64,000 nucleotides of DNA, taken from NCBI GenBank assembly GCA_964411985.1, contig CAYPNF010000001.1, positions 124,001-188,000 on the forward strand. The letters are read 5' to 3'. The first letter of the stretch is position 1; each line of letters starts with the position of its first letter. Positions 17,251-27,300 of this stretch are shown here, piece after piece. Origin of the DNA: CAYPNF01 sp964411985. Lineage in GTDB: Bacteria > Verrucomicrobiota > Verrucomicrobiia > Limisphaerales > J093. A program made the position numbers and the translations under genes. The notes beneath the pieces were generated by a model. It saw only the letters and a list, made by a program, of their open reading frames with translations, did no database searches and was not told the origin of the DNA.

Positions 17251-19257
17251 TCAGGAGTGAGGTTCCTCCGCGGGCTTCTTGAGTAAACGGAGGACGACCG
17301 CCACCAGCACGGCAGTGACGCCGATCAGAACGCCCCAGAGCAAAACCCCCGGCTGCCTTCCTCCACCGAACCGGTCAGTCCACCGGCCTTTGATCAGCTG
17401 TTCTTCCGGGCCGAGGGTAGCGGTCTGACGCGGCGCGGTCAAAAGCTGGCGAGAGACCAGTCGGAGATCGTATCTGGGCGACGCCGCTTCTGAATTGCCA
17501 TAGTACAAATGAAGGGTGCCAGGTGCGGAGCAACGAAACACGATGCGGGTGGCGGGATAGTAGAGCTCGAACTTCTCCAGCACGATCGGCTGGTTGTCAC
17601 CATTATCCGTTTCGAGATAAAGAGAGGAACTCTCCAATAGGCCAGGCAAGCCGACCAGGAACTGCTTGGGTTGAACCTCGGGGGTCCGCACCCAGGTCGC
17701 GGAGGCGAGCATACGCTCGTGCTCGGTTCCTCGTTGGTCCACGAGGACCTCATACACTTTCACCTGCCGTTCAAAGAGCGGCGTGGGCGATGAACAGCCT
17801 AAGAGGTGGAAAGGGAGCCTGGTCTGCGGCAGCTTGATTTGCCAGCGGGTCTGGGTGGGACGTTTCTTGTCCGGGAGAATGCTGGCCGTGGTCTCGTATT
17901 TGCGCTGAATAGAAGTTCTTTCCACCAGGATCGGCACCTGGTTTGTGCCCAGTAACACGCGCAGATCCGCCAAATCGGACCCAGCATGAGCCAGGGTGTC
18001 CAAATCCAGCTCCATCTGCTGGACTCCAACCGTGGCAACTTGCAGAGGCCTCCTGAATTTCCAACCCGCCGGGTCCAGGGCGGCGGCCAACTCTCCGACC
18101 CCCACCAGGACTTGTGGCAGACGAAAACCCGGGTTTTCCACCCGTGCACTCCAGTTCGGTTGGACAGCATCTCCGGACTTCAGGTTCTGCTCATGCAACG
18201 CCAGATCATAGCGCCCGGCAGGGCAGAGATCGTTTCCGGAATATAGCTGATACTTTCCCGCCGCAGTCGCGTGAAACGCCAGGCGAATCGGCCTCACAAT
18301 CACGCGCACTTTTCTCAAGTCTAGAGGTGGACTGTCCTGGTTCTCGATCATGACAATCAACTCTCGTCCCGGCACGGCGGCGTCCAGGTCCACTCTCTGC
18401 GAGGCGACCGCTTCCCTGCCCTCCACCGCCATCCGGTAGAGCGTCCGCTCCCCGAGTGCGGACTCTGTGGTGATATTGTCCACGGTTTTGGGCACCGCCA
18501 CCCGCGTTAGGCGAGCATAAAGGGGAGTGGTCACATCCAACTCCAGGCCGGTAAGGCGCAGGTTCGCTGCAGGCAAGTTCACCGTCAGTCGGGTCCTCCC
18601 CAGCGTCTCGGCACGGTCGACAACTTTCGCTTCCATCAGCACGGTTTCCGGCTCGCGCACGACGGTCTCGAGTCGCGCGCCGGTGAATGGAATGGGATCG
18701 GCACGCTGATCTTCCACCACAATTCGGATTGCTTGCCAGGGAACACGGTCCAAAGAAAGCCGGAGTTGTTCCACGCCGCCCGGTTGGCGAAAGAGCGGCA
18801 CCCCTTCCGCCAAACGAGTCCACCGACTCCCATCCCTTGTGGCCTCCAAGCGCGCTCCTTTCATAAACCGTGAAGCTGGCGTTGTCAGATACACAGCATC
18901 CAAAGGCAGATCCGTGCCGGTCTCGATGTGGACGGTAGTGGAGGATCGAGAGAGAGTTGCCTCGAACTTCTTTGGGGCGATTGAACTCGCACGCTCGCCG
19001 GTGGACTCGATGGTCAGAAACGGGATCTCGCGCCCTTGAGGGTCCGCCAGGCGTAGATCTTCCCACGAAAGGCGGCAGGTATCCATGGTCTCGAGGGACA
19101 GTTCGGTTCGAACCACACCCACGGCGGGAACGTCGAGCGCCTGCTGGTACCGCCAATTCGCGGGGAACTCCGTTTGAGCCTGGGTACCGGCCACGATGAA
19201 TCCGGCAAGCCACGCTACAGACGGCAGACTGAGCCAGTTTGAGAGGATCTCTTTCAT
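17251..19257 (-). CDS. DUF3999-like membrane-anchored protein
   Basis: 668 residues from the ATG at 19257 (MKEILSNWLSLPS), with AAGG seven bases upstream and a signal peptide ending at GTQAQ. Long beta-rich periplasmic region with repeats of the type LRLSLDRVPWQAIRI and ARLTRVAVPK, then one C-terminal membrane helix (PGVLLWGVLIGVTAVLVAVV). This matches DUF3999, a family that is typically encoded beside DUF2339, as here. The start lies 13 bp after the DUF2339 stop, indicating co-translation from one mRNA. Function unknown; it may form an envelope complex with its partner. Confidence 0.7.
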   Translation of the reverse strand: MKEILSNWLSLPSVAWLAGFIVAGTQAQTEFPANWRYQQALDVPAVGVVRTELSLETMDTCRLSWEDLRLADPQGREIPFLTIESTGERASSIAPKKFEATLSRSSTTVHIETGTDLPLDAVYLTTPASRFMKGARLEATRDGSRWTRLAEGVPLFRQPGGVEQLRLSLDRVPWQAIRIVVEDQRADPIPFTGARLETVVREPETVLMEAKVVDRAETLGRTRLTVNLPAANLRLTGLELDVTTPLYARLTRVAVPKTVDNITTESALGERTLYRMAVEGREAVASQRVDLDAAVPGRELIVMIENQDSPPLDLRKVRVIVRPIRLAFHATAAGKYQLYSGNDLCPAGRYDLALHEQNLKSGDAVQPNWSARVENPGFRLPQVLVGVGELAAALDPAGWKFRRPLQVATVGVQQMELDLDTLAHAGSDLADLRVLLGTNQVPILVERTSIQRKYETTASILPDKKRPTQTRWQIKLPQTRLPFHLLGCSSPTPLFERQVKVYEVLVDQRGTEHERMLASATWVRTPEVQPKQFLVGLPGLLESSSLYLETDNGDNQPIVLEKFELYYPATRIVFRCSAPGTLHLYYGNSEAASPRYDLRLVSRQLLTAPRQTATLGPEEQLIKGRWTDRFGGGRQPGVLLWGVLIGVTAVLVAVVLRLLKKPAEEPHS

Positions 19258-19270
19258 AGGTAGCCTTGAT

Positions 19271-22200
19271 TCAGGAGGTTGCACCGTCCGCGGGAGGAGT
19301 TGGCGACGGAGGAGGATTCCCAGCTGGAGCCGCATTGCGAGCAGCAACCGCAAAGAAGCGCTGGTACATTACCGCGGCGGTGATCGAAATGACCGCGACT
19401 CCGAAGAACGCTCCGATCCGGTAGAGGGCACCCAGTTGCACCAAGTCGCGCAAAAACAACTTGAGCAGCACGACCCCCAACAACGCAGTGGCCGCATAGC
19501 GAGGGGCACGCAGGTTCCGCACCACTCCCACCACCAGGAGCAGCAGCGCAAACAAGCCCCAGCTAATCGAGTATGTCATATCGCGGGCAAAGTTCCCTGA
19601 GAAATCAAAGGTGATCGTCGATCCTTCTGAGAAGTAATCGGCAATCTCAATGTTCAGCAGCAGAAAGGCCAGGATGGTCCCTAGAGTGTAGAGGATCGGG
19701 ACCGCAGGGAGGCGGAGCACTTTGGTATCCGGCGGTTGAATGGCCCGCGCACCCAGCATGAGGCACACCACCGTGACGCCGTAGGTGTACAGATACCAAT
19801 TGAGAATCCTGGTTTCACTGCGTTCGTGATAGTGCAACACCGCAGGATTCAAGGAAAGCCGCACGAAAGCAATCGTCAGCAGGACCAGTCCGGTGGCCCG
19901 CAACGCCCAGTGCGGTACCCGGTGATACAACCACAGCAGCGCGGCGCCCTCCAGGGCCCACGCCAAGGTGAGCCACTGACGGTCGAATTGGATGGGAAAG
20001 ATCAACGTGATGAACAAAAGGGCACTCCCGCCAAACCACGCAAGGAGACGGTTCCGCTGCGGGCTTTCCGTGCGGAACCAGCGCGCGATCATGGCCAGCG
20101 CCACCAGCATGGGAATGGCGAAAGAGGCCGGCAACAAACCCATGGCCGGATTCGGATAGGCTTTCTTTACGAGGGGATAAACCAGGAGGAAATGCACGGG
20201 CCCCGAGAGTGCTGAGGCGATCCACGGGAACAGGCGCTCGGTAAACCCGTAGTGGAACAGGAACGCGTAGACCGTGAACAACGCCATGAAAGAGGTGTAC
20301 CAAACGAGAGGCACGAAAGCCGAATCGACTCGGAAATGTTTCTGGTTCCAAGCCAGTTCCACCAGGAACACACATGCCAGGCCTACCAGGGCGAGCATAT
20401 CGAGTTTGGGTAACCGAGCCAAAGCGAGCAGCATGATCACCAGAAGAGCAGCCAGACCGAAGATAGGACTTGGATCGGGAAGCTCCATCCGGCCAATCGC
20501 CATGATCAGGAGCAGAAACGGCAGCACCGCCGAGAATGCCGCGGTAAAGACGCCCGGATCGAGACTTCCGAGATCGAGGCCCATTCCGGATCCAACCTCC
20601 TTTCTCTCCTTCCCCGCAACACGCTTACCCAACCAAAGGCTGACCCCAAAGAACAGAACCGCAAACATTCCCACCACGACCAACAAGGCCATCAAGCCAA
20701 GATCCCCATGCGGTGTTGCCAGGATCCACGACCCTGTTACCAACCCCGTGAGAAGCACCGCGGCAGCCACCACCAGGATTGCGCCGGAAAGGAACGCCAC
20801 CAGCACGATCATAAGATCGAACAAGGCTATCACCGGCCAGAAGAGGTCTGTCAGATGGCTTCCCTTCAGGACGGGAAGAAGAGCCAGGGAGAGCCCGAGC
20901 AGCGAGGCTGCAGCCCCAACCCAACCCCGATCGCCCTGCTCTTGGAACCGAGGGAGCAAGCGAGGCAGAACTGTGTGCAGAACCGCAAACCCGAGGTAAC
21001 CTCCCAATGCCCAGTTCAAGAGATCGTCGTTGAGGCGAGTCAACGTCCAGAGAGCGAGGACGCCGTAGGCAACCAAGCCCGCGAAGTACTGAGCTTTTCG
21101 GAACTCGGGTCGCAGCCAGGCGATTGCAAGGAGACCAAGGTCAATCCCCAGAAGGAAGGAAAAGACTACGCCCGGCCTGCTCCCCACGGCGGCGTTGTCC
21201 AAAATGGTAATCGCGAGAAACACCACTCCCGAGGCGAGCATGGCGACGGCAGTACCAGTCACCCATTCACTCACCTGGTCACGCGCGTGGTACCAAGCCA
21301 AGGCCCCCAGAAACAGAGCCCCAAAACCGAGGTACACCGCCATGGCAGTGTAGATCTGGTCCGCACTGAAGAACTTGGCCACCCAACCATATTGCATAAT
21401 CACCGTGCCAAGAGCGGCCATACCAAGCAGATGATGCCAGCGCCGGCGAAAGGCCACTGCGATGAGACCAGCGTCCAACAAGGCAATGTAGCCAAACAGG
21501 CCAAGCGGGTTGTTCTCGCCGGTGGAAAGCAAGGGTGGAATTAGGAATCCTGTCAACATCCCAAGGACCGCGAAGACCTGCGCGCGCAACCGATCCGCCA
21601 GTAGGAACCCGGTGGCGGTTACCAGAGTCATCAGGAGGAAGGTGGTTCCCGTACCGAAGAAGTGATAGTGTTTGTAGGCGGCAAAGCTGACCGCGTAGAG
21701 AACGACCACGCCGGTTGCTGCCAAAGTGGTCGCTGCCACCTGATATGCCTTCTTTCGAAGGCTCAGCCCTCCCACTAGCAGACCAGCCCCAGCGAGGTAG
21801 GCCAACGCCACCTGCATCTCCGGGGAGATGAGGTCCTTATCAAAGGAGTACTTGACGAAGAAAGCCACCGCCAGGAAGAGCGCGAAACCGCCGATCCACA
21901 TGTAGAGCTTGGCGCCCATAAACTGCTCCCAATCGAAGCTCTTCACGACAGGCAGGCTTTTCACCGGCACTGGGAATGAGCTCTGAGGAGCGGAGAGCGG
22001 AGGGAGGGTACTCAAGGCCGGGGCTGGAGTGGCAACCAACGGTGGGATTGGCTTGATCGGGGGTGGCTGTGCCGGGGCGGTAGAGGCGCCAGCGGGCTGC
22101 GGCTGAGGTTCTGGGACAGAAGGCTCGGAAGTGGCGAGCCAGGAAGGCGGTAGCGGGGCAGCCTCTTCGGCCATAGGGCCTGGCTCAAAAGCCTCCTTAC

Positions 22201-22387
22201 TGGAGCCGAAGGGCTGAGGCGAAGTGCCCTGCCCAGCAGAAACGACCGTTTCCTTGAACCGGCGCATCTCCCGGTCCAAGGCGGACAGCTGAAATCTCGA
22301 GCTTTCTACCTCCTCTTGCAAGCGGTTCAATCGGCGCGCGATCCACACCACCACACCCACCAGGACCAAGACCATGAATTCAAACAT
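19271..22387 (-). CDS. DUF2339 polytopic membrane protein
   Basis: 1038 residues from the ATG at 22387 (MFEFMVLVLVGV), preceded by AAAGG at good spacing. One N-terminal helix, a short coiled-coil (LNRLQEEVESSRFQLSALDR), a Pro/Ala-rich linker at about 60-150, then SFDWEQFMGAKLYMWIGGFA, the signature opening of DUF2339, followed by some 25 membrane helices to the C-terminus. Function unknown across the family; its fixed pairing with DUF3999 suggests a joint envelope role. Forms a two-gene operon with the downstream gene. Confidence 0.85.
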   Translation of the reverse strand: MFEFMVLVLVGVVVWIARRLNRLQEEVESSRFQLSALDREMRRFKETVVSAGQGTSPQPFGSSKEAFEPGPMAEEAAPLPPSWLATSEPSVPEPQPQPAGASTAPAQPPPIKPIPPLVATPAPALSTLPPLSAPQSSFPVPVKSLPVVKSFDWEQFMGAKLYMWIGGFALFLAVAFFVKYSFDKDLISPEMQVALAYLAGAGLLVGGLSLRKKAYQVAATTLAATGVVVLYAVSFAAYKHYHFFGTGTTFLLMTLVTATGFLLADRLRAQVFAVLGMLTGFLIPPLLSTGENNPLGLFGYIALLDAGLIAVAFRRRWHHLLGMAALGTVIMQYGWVAKFFSADQIYTAMAVYLGFGALFLGALAWYHARDQVSEWVTGTAVAMLASGVVFLAITILDNAAVGSRPGVVFSFLLGIDLGLLAIAWLRPEFRKAQYFAGLVAYGVLALWTLTRLNDDLLNWALGGYLGFAVLHTVLPRLLPRFQEQGDRGWVGAAASLLGLSLALLPVLKGSHLTDLFWPVIALFDLMIVLVAFLSGAILVVAAAVLLTGLVTGSWILATPHGDLGLMALLVVVGMFAVLFFGVSLWLGKRVAGKERKEVGSGMGLDLGSLDPGVFTAAFSAVLPFLLLIMAIGRMELPDPSPIFGLAALLVIMLLALARLPKLDMLALVGLACVFLVELAWNQKHFRVDSAFVPLVWYTSFMALFTVYAFLFHYGFTERLFPWIASALSGPVHFLLVYPLVKKAYPNPAMGLLPASFAIPMLVALAMIARWFRTESPQRNRLLAWFGGSALLFITLIFPIQFDRQWLTLAWALEGAALLWLYHRVPHWALRATGLVLLTIAFVRLSLNPAVLHYHERSETRILNWYLYTYGVTVVCLMLGARAIQPPDTKVLRLPAVPILYTLGTILAFLLLNIEIADYFSEGSTITFDFSGNFARDMTYSISWGLFALLLLVVGVVRNLRAPRYAATALLGVVLLKLFLRDLVQLGALYRIGAFFGVAVISITAAVMYQRFFAVAARNAAPAGNPPPSPTPPADGATS

Positions 22388-22517
22388 GAGAGGCCTTTCG
22401 CTTTGTTGACAGAAACAACGTACCCTATCTGCACTAAGGAAAGACAATCGAAAATAACAGGGGATCCATTAAGTTTGTCAATGATACCCCCTGCTCCCAA
22501 CCCAAAAAGAAAACGGG

Positions 22518-23294
22518 TCAAACCTCGGGCCGGGAATCCAAGGATACCCCACTCCGTTCGGCGTAGTTGATCCCCATTACCCCTCCAAGGAGATTGTAAA
22601 CCCGGGTATGGACGAGGCCCGCCTCCCGCAGGAGCTCGTCAACCCCCTGCTGTGCTGGATAATACACGAGCGACTCCAGGATATACGAATAGGCTTCCGG
22701 GTTCCTGCAGAACAATCGGCCAAAGAGCGGCACCACCCATTTCAGGTATTGAAAATAGCAGGCACGCAAGAGGGGATTGGTAGGTTTACCGAAATCCAGA
22801 ATCACCAACCTGCCCCCCGGGCGAAGCACACGCGCCAATTCAGCTACTCCCCGGCGAAAATCAGCCAGGTTGCGCAGACCATAGCCAATCGTCACCACGG
22901 CGAAGGACGCATCAGGAAAAGGAAGGTGGAGCGCATCTCCGCAAACGTACTCGATAGTGCCCGCACCTGGGGCAACCCCCATCACTTCGGGGGGAGCACA
23001 GAGGACAGGCTTGGAGGCAGCCACCTCGAGCATGGCGGAGCTGAAGTCCAATCCCACCACTCTACCTCCCCTGCGCGCGAGTGCCCGAGTCAGGTCACCC
23101 GTGCCACAGCACACGTCCAGAGCGGGCTCTCCGGCCTCCAACCGGCAAAGCCGTAGCACTGCCCGCTTCCAGTAACGATGCAAACCAAAGCTCTGCAGGT
23201 CATTGATCAGGTCATAACGGCGGGCAATTTGCGAGAAAAGGTCTTGAACCTTCGACGCGCGTTCTTCGCCAGGTTGGTAATAAGCATTCGCCAT
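22518..23294 (-). CDS. menG: Demethylmenaquinone methyltransferase MenG/UbiE
   Basis: 258 residues from the ATG at 23294 (MANAYYQPGE). SAM-binding motif DVCCGTGDLT at residues 60-69, then GLDFSSAM, the family signature YGLRNLADFRRG, the post-motif LRPGGRLVILDFGKP and GGVMGINYAER near the end. It methylates demethylmenaquinol, the last step of menaquinone synthesis; no ubiquinone genes are nearby to judge the dual function. A TTG at 23360 preceded by GGAAAGG gives a 22-residue longer form; the shorter one agrees with family length. Confidence 0.9.
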   Translation of the reverse strand: MANAYYQPGEERASKVQDLFSQIARRYDLINDLQSFGLHRYWKRAVLRLCRLEAGEPALDVCCGTGDLTRALARRGGRVVGLDFSSAMLEVAASKPVLCAPPEVMGVAPGAGTIEYVCGDALHLPFPDASFAVVTIGYGLRNLADFRRGVAELARVLRPGGRLVILDFGKPTNPLLRACYFQYLKWVVPLFGRLFCRNPEAYSYILESLVYYPAQQGVDELLREAGLVHTRVYNLLGGVMGINYAERSGVSLDSRPEV

Positions 23295-23529
23295 GATGGC
23301 CGGCGAGCCGACTATCCTACGGAAGGAACCTGGTGGCAAGAACACGGTCCGTGCGATCAAGAAACCTTTCCTTTTGCGCTCGAACCTGTTTACCTTATGT
23401 AGTTCTTGGGCATTTTGGGTGGCATGGATCCACCCCGATGGACCGGGATCGAACGAGGCTGCGAGGAACCGACCGTGAGCGGGCCGAGTTGGGCAAAAGC
23501 CAACGCTGCAGCCATGATGAGTGTCGATT

Positions 23530-24390
23530 ATGGCCGCAAATCTGAACCCAAACGAAGAAGCCCAGCTTTTGCAGACGATCGAGATGTTCGAGGTGATTGC
23601 CCAATCACAGCCGAACGACTATCAGTCGCTGGAAATTCTAAAGGAGGCCTACTCGAAATTGGGGCGTACGGATGATGTGATTGCCGCCTCCAAGCGCATC
23701 GCGAGGGCCTATGAGGAGGCTGGGCAGTTGTTTTCGGCCATTCTGGAGTACGAGAGCATTCTGGAACTCAATCCCGACGACAAGGAGGTCAAGGCGGCCC
23801 TCGCTGTCATCGTCAGCAAAGGAGAGAACTTCGGTGGTCGACCACCCGTGGCGGAGCCAGAACCATTCCCTCGCCCCAGCCCAGAGGCCCCCAAGCCGGG
23901 TGTTCAAGTGTCCCGTACCGCGACCACTTCGGTCGAAGACGGACGGGAAACGATGAGGAAGATCTTTGTTGAAGGTAAAGTGTTGAATCCAAATGATTTC
24001 GACAAGCACTGGTTCACCCCAAACCCTCTCAGCGATCCGATTGACGTTCAGGTCCCGTTTATCCAGACGCTATCCGAACTCAACCTGGTACCCTTGGAAC
24101 AGTCCCTCAAACTGGTCTGCGAGCGGTCCCGACTCTGTTTCCTGTCACTGGATCGATACGACATCGATGTGGAATGGGTCCGGAAGATGCCCGCGGGGAC
24201 CAAAGCGATGTGCTATCGGTGGTGTATCTTGCCCTTCGACCGGATGAGCAAGACGGTGATGGTGGCAACGGCAAACCCGTTCAACCAGCGAGCAGCTGAG
24301 GATCTTGCCAACCTGGGGCACGATCGGGTGCTTTGGTATCTGACCCCCCCTGCGGACCTGGTGCGGCTAGTCAAGAAAACCTCGCGTTAA
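23530..24390 (+). CDS. TPR plus MshEN-domain protein, type IV pilus/type II secretion partner
   Basis: 286 residues from ATG 23530 (MAANLNPNE); a GTG at 23521 is in frame. Residues about 5-95 form two or three tetratricopeptide-like repeats (DYQSLEILKEAYSKLGR, AILEYESILELNPDD). A Pro-rich linker follows, then a C-terminal domain of the GspE/MshE N-terminal type (LSELNLVPLEQSLKL, LPFDRMSKTVMVATANPFN). It lacks the ATPase domain. It lies 12 bp before the PilB-like gene, so it may act as a separate regulatory or nucleotide-sensing partner of that motor. MshEN domains can bind cyclic di-GMP, but the key residues were not checked. Confidence 0.7.
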   Translation: MAANLNPNEEAQLLQTIEMFEVIAQSQPNDYQSLEILKEAYSKLGRTDDVIAASKRIARAYEEAGQLFSAILEYESILELNPDDKEVKAALAVIVSKGENFGGRPPVAEPEPFPRPSPEAPKPGVQVSRTATTSVEDGRETMRKIFVEGKVLNPNDFDKHWFTPNPLSDPIDVQVPFIQTLSELNLVPLEQSLKLVCERSRLCFLSLDRYDIDVEWVRKMPAGTKAMCYRWCILPFDRMSKTVMVATANPFNQRAAEDLANLGHDRVLWYLTPPADLVRLVKKTSR

Positions 24391-24402
24391 CCCTTTCGAT
24401 AT

Positions 24403-26148
24403 ATGCCTCCGGTCCCAGCAAAAACATTCGGTGAACGCATCGCGGAAGCCCTGGTTCAGGATAAGTTGCTGACCCAGGAACAAGCGGATGAACTTCTTGC
24501 CCAGCAGAAGAAGGAAGGCACCCGTTTGCTGAAGCTTCTCAATGAGAAGAACCTGGTCAATGATGAAGCCTTGGTCGTCTGCATGGGCCGGGTTCTCAGC
24601 CGGCCTCCGGTCAATATTACCCGTTGCGGAATCAGTGCGGACCTTGCCAGTTTGATTCCCAAGGAGGTCGCCCTTACCCATAAAGTGATCCCGGTCTCCC
24701 GCCTGGAACGTAAACTCTTCCTGGCGATGGCGGATCCCTTGAACGTGCTGGCCGTCGACGACGTCAAGCGGATCACCAAACTGGAGGTGGTCCCCATGAT
24801 CGCCTCGGAGAAAGCCATTGTCGAGAAGCTGAACAATCTGGAGGCAGCCGGCAAAGCGAGCATGGAGCAGATCATGGAGGAGTCCCAGCGCCAGGCTGAA
24901 CTGGACGCTGAGGCTGACTCCGTGCAACTGGCCAAAGATGCTGGCGACAATGTGAGTCTGGACCAGCTCACCGGCTCCGCAGAGGAAGCACCGATCATTA
25001 AGTTGGCGAACATCATCCTGGTCCAGGCGATCAAAGACCGCGCGAGTGACATCCACTTGGAGCCATTCGAGAAGAGTGTGCGGTTGCGATACCGGGTGGA
25101 TGGCGCTCTCATCGACTATCCGCCACCTCCTAAGAACATGCAGGTGGCGCTTACCTCACGCCTCAAGATCATGTCGAGCCTCGACATCGCCGAGCGCCGT
25201 TTGCCTCAGGATGGGCGCATGAGGATGAAGGTAGGGGGACGCGAGATCGATCTCCGCGTTAGTTTCCTTCCCACCGTTCACGGAGAGAAATGTGTACTCC
25301 GTATTCTCGACAAGTCAAACCTGTCCGCCAGCATGGACAAGTTGGGGCTGGATGAGGAAACCTTTCGGAGGTTCAAGGCAGCTGTCGATGCTCCCCATGG
25401 CTTGATCCTGGTCACGGGTCCCACCGGTTCAGGCAAAACCACCACCCTTTACTCGGCCCTCAACGAGCTCAATAACCCGGAATACAATATCATCACCGTG
25501 GAAGACCCGGTGGAGTTCCAGATTCCGGGGATCAACCAGGTCCCGGTGCGGAAGGAAATCGGCCTCACTTTCGCCAACGCCCTGCGGTCCATTCTTCGCC
25601 AGGACCCCGACATTGTGATGATCGGCGAAATTCGCGATACTGAAACGGCCGAGATCGCCGTGGAGGCTGCGCTGACTGGACATCAGGTGCTCAGTACGAT
25701 GCATTGTAATGACGCTCCCGGGGCCATTTCCCGACTGGATGACATGGGGATCGCGCCCTTCCTTATTTCCTCCTCGGTGATCCTCTCGTGCGCCCAGCGC
25801 CTCATGCGCCGCATCTGTCCCTCCTGCAAGGAGCCTCAACATTACCCGCCGAGGATGTTCGCGGACCTGGGAATCGACCAGAACTTCTTCAAGGGTGCCA
25901 CGCTCTACAAAGGCCGCGGCTGCGATCGCTGCAAGAGCAGCGGATACGCCGGACGGACTGCCATCATCGAAGCTATGACCGTCTCCGACGAGGTCCGCAA
26001 GATGGTGATCGAAAGGCAAAGCGCCATGGAAATTGGCAAGATGGCGGTCAAGCAAGGGATGAAGACCCTCCGCGACGCTGGCCTTGCTAAAGCCCGCGAA
26101 GGAGTTTCCACTTTGGAGCAAGTGCTTGTGACCACCTCGGGACACTGA
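24403..26148 (+). CDS. Type IV pilus assembly / type II secretion ATPase (PilB/GspE family)
   Basis: 581 residues. N-terminal MshEN domain (about 10-160), then the secretion ATPase: Walker A GPTGSGKTTTLYSA at about 339-352, Asp box, Walker B DPDIVMIGEIRD at about 400, His box (GHQVLSTMHCND), and a zinc tetracysteine, CPSC near 472 and CDRCKSSGYAG near 507. The order and length (E. coli GspE 493, PilB about 570) fit the PilB/GspE class that drives pilin or pseudopilin assembly. It hydrolyses ATP on the inner face of the membrane. No pilin or platform gene lies in the window, so pilus versus secretion cannot be decided. Confidence 0.9.
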   Translation: MPPVPAKTFGERIAEALVQDKLLTQEQADELLAQQKKEGTRLLKLLNEKNLVNDEALVVCMGRVLSRPPVNITRCGISADLASLIPKEVALTHKVIPVSRLERKLFLAMADPLNVLAVDDVKRITKLEVVPMIASEKAIVEKLNNLEAAGKASMEQIMEESQRQAELDAEADSVQLAKDAGDNVSLDQLTGSAEEAPIIKLANIILVQAIKDRASDIHLEPFEKSVRLRYRVDGALIDYPPPPKNMQVALTSRLKIMSSLDIAERRLPQDGRMRMKVGGREIDLRVSFLPTVHGEKCVLRILDKSNLSASMDKLGLDEETFRRFKAAVDAPHGLILVTGPTGSGKTTTLYSALNELNNPEYNIITVEDPVEFQIPGINQVPVRKEIGLTFANALRSILRQDPDIVMIGEIRDTETAEIAVEAALTGHQVLSTMHCNDAPGAISRLDDMGIAPFLISSSVILSCAQRLMRRICPSCKEPQHYPPRMFADLGIDQNFFKGATLYKGRGCDRCKSSGYAGRTAIIEAMTVSDEVRKMVIERQSAMEIGKMAVKQGMKTLRDAGLAKAREGVSTLEQVLVTTSGH

Positions 26149-26230
26149 CCCGACGGGCCCCGGAAGGGACAGGCCTCCGCCAAAAGCAGGCAAAGGCCGG
26201 GTCGCGTGGTGTTTGATGCTCTCCTTGCGC

Positions 26231-26977
26231 TTATTCGACCTTACCCTTGGCTGCCCACTCCGTGCCGCGCTGGATGATCTTGGCCACCGAGGGATTATCC
26301 AGAGCCTTCCCGTCGTGACCGAAAGTATGATGAAAAACCCTGCCCTGTCCGTAACGGAGGGTGAAAGCTAGTGGCTCGGTCTGCTTGCTCCAGTCGGACT
26401 TAGCAGTCGCGAGAACCTCAATCTCCTCAGACCCTTGGAGCTTTGCATACAATTCGTCGTCCGCCTCGAATTCGGTCAAACCTTGGGTAATGGGATGGTT
26501 GGGTTTGGCTATGTCGACTCTAAACATGCTGCGAGGGCCATGGCCGGAAGTGCCCATCACCCAGATGCGGCCGCAAAGTGCTTTGAACTCAGGCCATTCC
26601 TTGAAGGACGCGCTGGAGAGATGCGTCACCACGAACCCTTTCCCGCCCTTGACATACGCGAGCAGGTTGGCTTTGGCCGAGTCGGACAGCGTCGGGGTCT
26701 TCGCATTGTACATCGCCATGTAAATCACGTCATACCTGGCGATACTGGCCGCGGAATCGAGGATGCCCGTATCTTCACAGACCTTGACGTCGAATTTTCC
26801 AGAAGCGTTAAGAATCGACCGCGTGGAGGCGGTTACTTCCAACCAGTTATGCGCCGGACTGACGTCGTCGCCGGTGATGATGAGCACTTGGGTCTTCTTG
26901 GGGGCATCAGCAGCCTGGCTGCAGGGCAGCAGACTCAACGCCAGGGCTACAAGGAAGGAATTGAAGGTAATACGCAT
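26231..26977 (-). CDS. Secreted ThuA-like protein
   Basis: 248 residues from ATG 26977 (MRITFNSFLVALAL) with a signal peptide ending at CSQAAD. The domain is a glutamine-amidotransferase-like fold of the ThuA (trehalose utilisation) family: VLIITGDDVSPAHNW at the start, the central YDVIYMAMYN, GGKGFVVTHLSSASF, then GQGRVFHHTFGHDG at the end. ThuA proteins take part in sugar (trehalose/sucrose 3-keto sugar) metabolism in Rhizobium; secreted versions are common in Planctomycetes and Verrucomicrobia with DUF1080 proteins, one of which is at 51361. The exact reaction is unknown. Confidence 0.8.
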   Translation of the reverse strand: MRITFNSFLVALALSLLPCSQAADAPKKTQVLIITGDDVSPAHNWLEVTASTRSILNASGKFDVKVCEDTGILDSAASIARYDVIYMAMYNAKTPTLSDSAKANLLAYVKGGKGFVVTHLSSASFKEWPEFKALCGRIWVMGTSGHGPRSMFRVDIAKPNHPITQGLTEFEADDELYAKLQGSEEIEVLATAKSDWSKQTEPLAFTLRYGQGRVFHHTFGHDGKALDNPSVAKIIQRGTEWAAKGKVE

Positions 26978-27086
26978 AATCAATTTGGCTCTGAGCTAGT
27001 TCCGGTTTCTCTCTGGCACCTTTAAGGCTCCCTTCATCCCCGGTCAACCACAAAGAGTGTTGGTGGCTGCGAGGAAGGGAACGGAG

Positions 27087-27113
27087 ACAGGATGAGCAGG
27101 ATGCCCAGGATGA
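27087..27113. repeat. Three tandem 9-bp units of the CAGGATGA type
   Basis: ACAGGATGA, GCAGGATGC and CCAGGATGA stand head to tail in the intergenic DNA after the ThuA gene. Short intergenic tandems of this type occur in many Planctomycetes and Verrucomicrobia genomes; function unknown. Confidence 0.5.
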
Positions 27114-27237
27114 AAAGCAAACGATGCCGAACGTGATGGAATCTCATCCCGTTCATCATGTCAGAACCCACCTGTCACTTTCCACCCGTCAGCGACGGGT
27201 GATCTACTCCCCTGACTGCCCAAGCAACTAAGGCGAT

Positions 27238-27300
27238 CGAAAAAGGCAATGGGGTCAAAAAAGGCAATGGGGTCAGGTCAAAAGGCAATGGGGTCAGGTC
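27238..27300. repeat. Tandem repeat of about 21 bp
   Basis: Three copies of AAAAGGCAATGGGGTCA(GGTC) run head to tail. The last copy leads directly into the left inverted repeat of the decayed element next to it, and all share the core CAATGGGGTCA, as if element ends had been multiplied. Confidence 0.7.
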
